NCBI GenBank assembly: GCA_035715725.1
Contig: DASTKT010000120.1
Coordinates: forward strand, 1 to 16,344
Reading direction: 5' to 3'
Length of the DNA stretch: 16,344 bases
DNA from: JADGGV01 sp035715725
Lineage (GTDB): Bacteria > Gemmatimonadota > Gemmatimonadetes > Longimicrobiales > RSA9
Position 1 is the first letter of the stretch, and each line of letters begins with the position of its first letter. Under the pieces are notes generated by a model. That model was not told where the DNA came from and did not search any database. It saw only the letters and a program-made list of their open reading frames with translations. Below, one piece after another: positions 14,436 through 16,344 of the stretch. A program made the position numbers and the translations under genes.

Positions 14436-14521
14436 GAGCGGGCGAGTGGGGACTGGGCGAGTAGGCGAGCGGGCGAGCGGGGGAACAGCAGCAGTCTCCC
14501 ACTCCCCCGCTCCGCCACTCG
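14436..14521. repeat. Inverted arms of degenerate 8-nt tandem units
   Basis: The left arm (14436-14482) is six consecutive units close to GAG[CT][GA]GG[CG], one of them 7 nt long. After a short spacer, the right arm (14494-14521) reads the same unit in the opposite orientation (TCTCCCAC, TCCCCCGC, TCCGCCAC). A stem of 9 bp (14475-14483 with 14504-14512) is the best local pairing. The design resembles the 12914-13116 element but the unit sequence differs. It occupies the gap after gcdH. Confidence 0.6.
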
Positions 14522-14539
14522 ACGATCCCCGACGGGGCA

Positions 14540-14600
14540 TACGGATTGCGCACAGCGGGGGCGGCGATGAGGCCGCCCCCGCTGTGCGTTGCGATCCGTA
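14540..14600 (+). promoter_or_regulatory. Long two-part hairpin in the leader of the CBS gene
   Basis: A perfect 17-bp stem (14549-14565 with 14572-14588, loop GATGAG) is topped outward, across small unpaired gaps, by a further 7-bp stem (14540-14546 with 14594-14600). It ends 22 nt before the CBS start codon with no T-tract. It may terminate gcdH transcription or act as a structured 5' leader that shields or exposes the AGGAGGT ribosome-binding site; neither is proven. Confidence 0.55.
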
Positions 14601-14622
14601 CCTCTCACCGGCAGGAGGTCCC

Positions 14623-15447
14623 ATGAAGGCCCGCGACGTCATGACCCAGAACCCCGAGTCCGTCACCCCCAACGACTCGATCCAGCGCGCCGCCCGACTC
14701 ATGCGGGACGAGGATGTCGGCTCGATCCCCGTCGTCGACGACGCCACCGGTCTCCGCGTCATCGGCATCATCACCGATCGCGACATCGCCGTACGTGTCG
14801 TCGCCGAGGGCGCCGACACCAGCTCCGCCATCGGCGACATCATGAGCCAGCGAGTCCAGTGCGCCCGCCTCGACGACGACGTCGACCAGGTCCTCGAGGT
14901 CATGTCGCGAGAGCGGATCCGCCGCATGCCCGTCGTCGACGAGGACGAGCGCCTGGTCGGCATCATCGCCCAGGCCGACCTCGCCCGGCAGCGCACGCTC
15001 GGCGGGAACAAGGTCGGCGAGACCGTCTCCCGCATCTCCGAGCCCGGCGGCGAGCACAGCCAGTCGCAGGAATCCCGACAGGGCCAGGGCATGCAGGGCC
15101 GGCCTGGCATGCAGGCGAGCGAGCGGAGCCAGTCCGGCTTCCAGGGACAGTCCGGCTTCCAGGGCCAGTCCAGCCAGCAGGGACGGCCGAGCCGGTCCGG
15201 GGGTGAGGGCATGCAGAGCCGGCCGAGCGAATCGAGCCGGTCCAGCGAATCGAGCGAGTCGGGCCGGTCGAGCGAGCAGGGCCGCCAGGGCCTGCAGAGC
15301 CGGCCGAGCGAGCGCGGCCAGCCGAGCCCGGGGCAGTCCAGCCGGCAGGGCCAGCAGGGCCAGTCCGGGCGGCAGGGTCGGTCCGGGCGGCAGGGGAGCT
15401 CCGGGCAGCCGGGAAGCACCGGGCGTCAGGGCCCCGAGGAGCGGTAG
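14623..15447 (+). CDS. Two-CBS-domain protein with a disordered Ser/Gln/Gly/Arg-rich tail
   Basis: This 274-residue protein starts at ATG 14623 behind an excellent AGGAGGT (14613-14619). Residues 1-60 form one CBS motif (MKARDVMTQNPESVTPNDSI ... IGIITDRDIAVRVV) and about 70-130 the second (IMSQRVQCARLDDDVDQVLE ... LVGIIAQADLARQR). A CBS pair binds adenine nucleotides such as AMP, ATP or S-adenosylmethionine and usually acts as a sensor. From about residue 144 to the end, 131 residues consist mostly of Ser, Gln, Gly, Arg, Pro and Glu with no Lys, Cys, Trp or Tyr. The tail holds short repeats (SGFQGQ twice, many SRQG-, RPSE- and GRQG-like pieces). It should be intrinsically disordered and could mediate self-association or nucleic-acid contact. 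Plain CBS-pair proteins end near residue 140. The cellular partner is unknown. Confidence 0.85.
   Translation: MKARDVMTQNPESVTPNDSIQRAARLMRDEDVGSIPVVDDATGLRVIGIITDRDIAVRVVAEGADTSSAIGDIMSQRVQCARLDDDVDQVLEVMSRERIRRMPVVDEDERLVGIIAQADLARQRTLGGNKVGETVSRISEPGGEHSQSQESRQGQGMQGRPGMQASERSQSGFQGQSGFQGQSSQQGRPSRSGGEGMQSRPSESSRSSESSESGRSSEQGRQGLQSRPSERGQPSPGQSSRQGQQGQSGRQGRSGRQGSSGQPGSTGRQGPEER
15130..15165 (+). repeat. 18-nt tandem duplication in the CBS tail
   Basis: Two adjacent 18-nt copies (15130-15147 and 15148-15165) differ only at the last base and encode QSGFQG twice. This suggests the tail grows or shrinks by slippage. Confidence 0.75.
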
Positions 15448-15474
15448 GGACTGACCCCGCCGCGCGGCGCGGGA

Positions 15475-15524
15475 CGGAGGCCGCGGACCCCGGTGCACCG
15501 GGGTCCGCGGCCTCCGCGTGTTTT
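15475..15524 (+). terminator. Strong intrinsic terminator after the CBS gene
   Basis: The sequence 15475-15516 is a perfect 42-nt palindrome (up to 21 bp of stem, apex TGCA), followed within 5 nt by TTTT (15521-15524). This is the clearest Rho-independent terminator in the window and could work in both directions. Confidence 0.85.
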
Positions 15525-15530
15525 CCCCGG

Positions 15531-15799
15531 CGCGCGCCGGCCGGCCGCCTCCGGCCGCTCCGCCTCGCCCGCCGTGGCAGCGGTGGCGCGCCCGGGCCGA
15601 TCCGGCCCGGCGCGCAGCCGCACCGGAGCAGCCCCCGGCCGAGCGAGCGTGACGATCCGCGGCGCGTAGGTCGATGCACCCATCCGGATGCCTCGGCTCC
15701 ACGACAACTTCTCCTCCGGAGCGTGCACGGTACTCCGGAAGCACGTTCCCCGTCGCCGGGCGAGCCGGCGGCCGGCAACGACTCCCTGGAGGACCAACG
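15531..15799 (+). other. Gene-free GC-rich stretch upstream of the exported protein
   Basis: No credible coding frame is seen here. It holds a bulged hairpin (15586-15615: GCGCGCC and GGGCC pairing with GGCCC and GGCGCGC) and a weaker one at 15718-15749. A promoter for the next gene must lie here, but I cannot point to a convincing -35/-10 pair. Confidence 0.5.
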
Positions 15800-16344
15800 A
15801 TGAGAATCATGCTGATGGGCGCGATCGTCGCCCTCGGATTAGGGGCCCCGGCGCTCCCGTTGACGGCGCAGGCCGCCGAGCGGGCGCCGCTCGCGGATGC
15901 GGCGCTCGCCGACGTGCGCGCGGCGACGGAGCGCTTCCGCGACGTTCGCGTGGCGCTGGCGGAGGGGTACGTCCGCGATCCGATGGATGTCTGCGATTCG
16001 GCGGAGCTGATGGGCAGGCCGGCCGAGCTCGGGGTGATGGGAATCCACTTCTTCCGTCCGGACCTGCTCGGGATCACGGGTCCGCCGAGCCCGCGCGTGA
16101 AGGGCACGGGCACGCACACGGACTTCCGCAAGCCGGCGATCCTGATCTACGAGCCCCAGGCGGACGGCTCGCTCGAGCTCGTCGCGGTGGAGAACCTCGT
16201 CTTCATCGAGGCGTGGGAGGCCGCCGGGCACGTCGAGCCGCCGTCGTTCCAGGGCGTGCGCTGGGACCGCATGGTCGACGACCCCGCGACGGCCGTCGAC
16301 GAGGCGCACATGTTCGAGCCGCACTACGACCGCCACGTCTGGCT
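15800..16344 (+). CDS. Exported protein of unknown function (3' end outside window)
   Basis: ATG 15800 follows GGAGG (15788-15792) at 7 nt spacing. The first 181 residues are visible and the frame is still open at the window end. A signal peptide is clear: MRIMLMGAIVALGLGAPALP with probable cleavage after LTAQA. The mature part has an amphipathic helix (ADVRAATERFRDVRVALAEG), then the motif DPMDVCDSAELMGRPAELGV, GIHFFRPDLLG, GTGTHTDFRKPAILIYEPQ, ELVAVENLVFIEAW, and DEAHMFEPHYDRHVWL. The many conserved-looking His, Asp and Glu residues could make a metal site, but that is inference. The phrases feel familiar from hypothetical proteins of Proteobacteria and Gemmatimonadota, without a known function. 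It is separated from the CBS gene by a strong terminator. Confidence 0.8.
   Translation, partial: MRIMLMGAIVALGLGAPALPLTAQAAERAPLADAALADVRAATERFRDVRVALAEGYVRDPMDVCDSAELMGRPAELGVMGIHFFRPDLLGITGPPSPRVKGTGTHTDFRKPAILIYEPQADGSLELVAVENLVFIEAWEAAGHVEPPSFQGVRWDRMVDDPATAVDEAHMFEPHYDRHVW

Noticed and set aside
15130..15420. Repeats in the CBS tail considered as a CRISPR-like or non-coding array
   Set aside because: The frame stays open throughout, units are irregular, and no spacers or cas genes are present; it is coding low-complexity sequence.
14605..16131. Minus-strand open frames opposite the CBS gene and the exported protein
   Set aside because: The low-complexity Leu/Pro/Ala and Arg-rich translation is the complement of the repetitive SQGR tail. 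No start signal or domain is visible.

Overview
The window is a very GC-rich (roughly 70%) stretch of bacterial chromosome with every recognisable gene on the + strand. Three lipoprotein signal peptides and a tail-end secreted protein of a type known beside TonB receptors suggest an outer-membrane-bearing bacterium. GC content, gene types and 8-nt-periodic intergenic repeats fit Gemmatimonadota or a similar soil phylum. That placement is an inference; no rRNA or other marker is present. I saw no tRNA, rRNA, CRISPR array, transposase or phage gene.

Region 1 (1-1829): the 3' end of a secreted repeat-rich surface protein closed by a strong hairpin, then an unrecognised lipoprotein.

Region 2 (about 1850-9381): a complete phosphate-starvation locus in the order phoB, phoR, a small STAS-like gene, pstS, pstC, pstA, pstB, phoU. 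Genes within each block overlap by 4 nt or are separated by a few bases (phoB/phoR GTGA; pstC/pstA ATGA; pstB/phoU ATGA). PhoR senses and signals, PhoB activates transcription, PstSCAB imports phosphate through an ABC transporter, and PhoU links transporter state to PhoR. Direct repeats with 11-nt spacing, typical of Pho boxes, precede pstS. A nearly identical promoter core (20 of 24 bases) precedes the STAS-like gene, which suggests that gene belongs to the Pho response.

Region 3 (about 9406-12862): a good sigma70-type promoter, an SDR oxidoreductase with an N-terminal extension, a divergent crotonase-family protein, an unrecognised lipoprotein overlapping it by 4 nt, and an NAD-type isocitrate dehydrogenase whose cofactor and substrate residues can be read from the sequence.

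Region 4 (12863-15530): a glutaryl-CoA-dehydrogenase-like flavoprotein flanked by two repeat elements with 8-nt-periodic inverted arms, one of them a 203-bp MITE-like unit with perfect 26-bp terminal inverted repeats. Then comes a long leader hairpin and a two-CBS-domain protein with a 131-residue disordered Ser/Gln/Gly/Arg tail, ended by a textbook terminator.

Region 5 (15531-16344): a gene-free GC-rich stretch and the 5' part of an exported protein of unknown function that runs off the window.

I found no convincing wholly new multi-gene system. The best leads are the STAS-like Pho-locus member with its matched promoter, the CBS protein with the disordered tail, and the pair of 8-nt-periodic elements.
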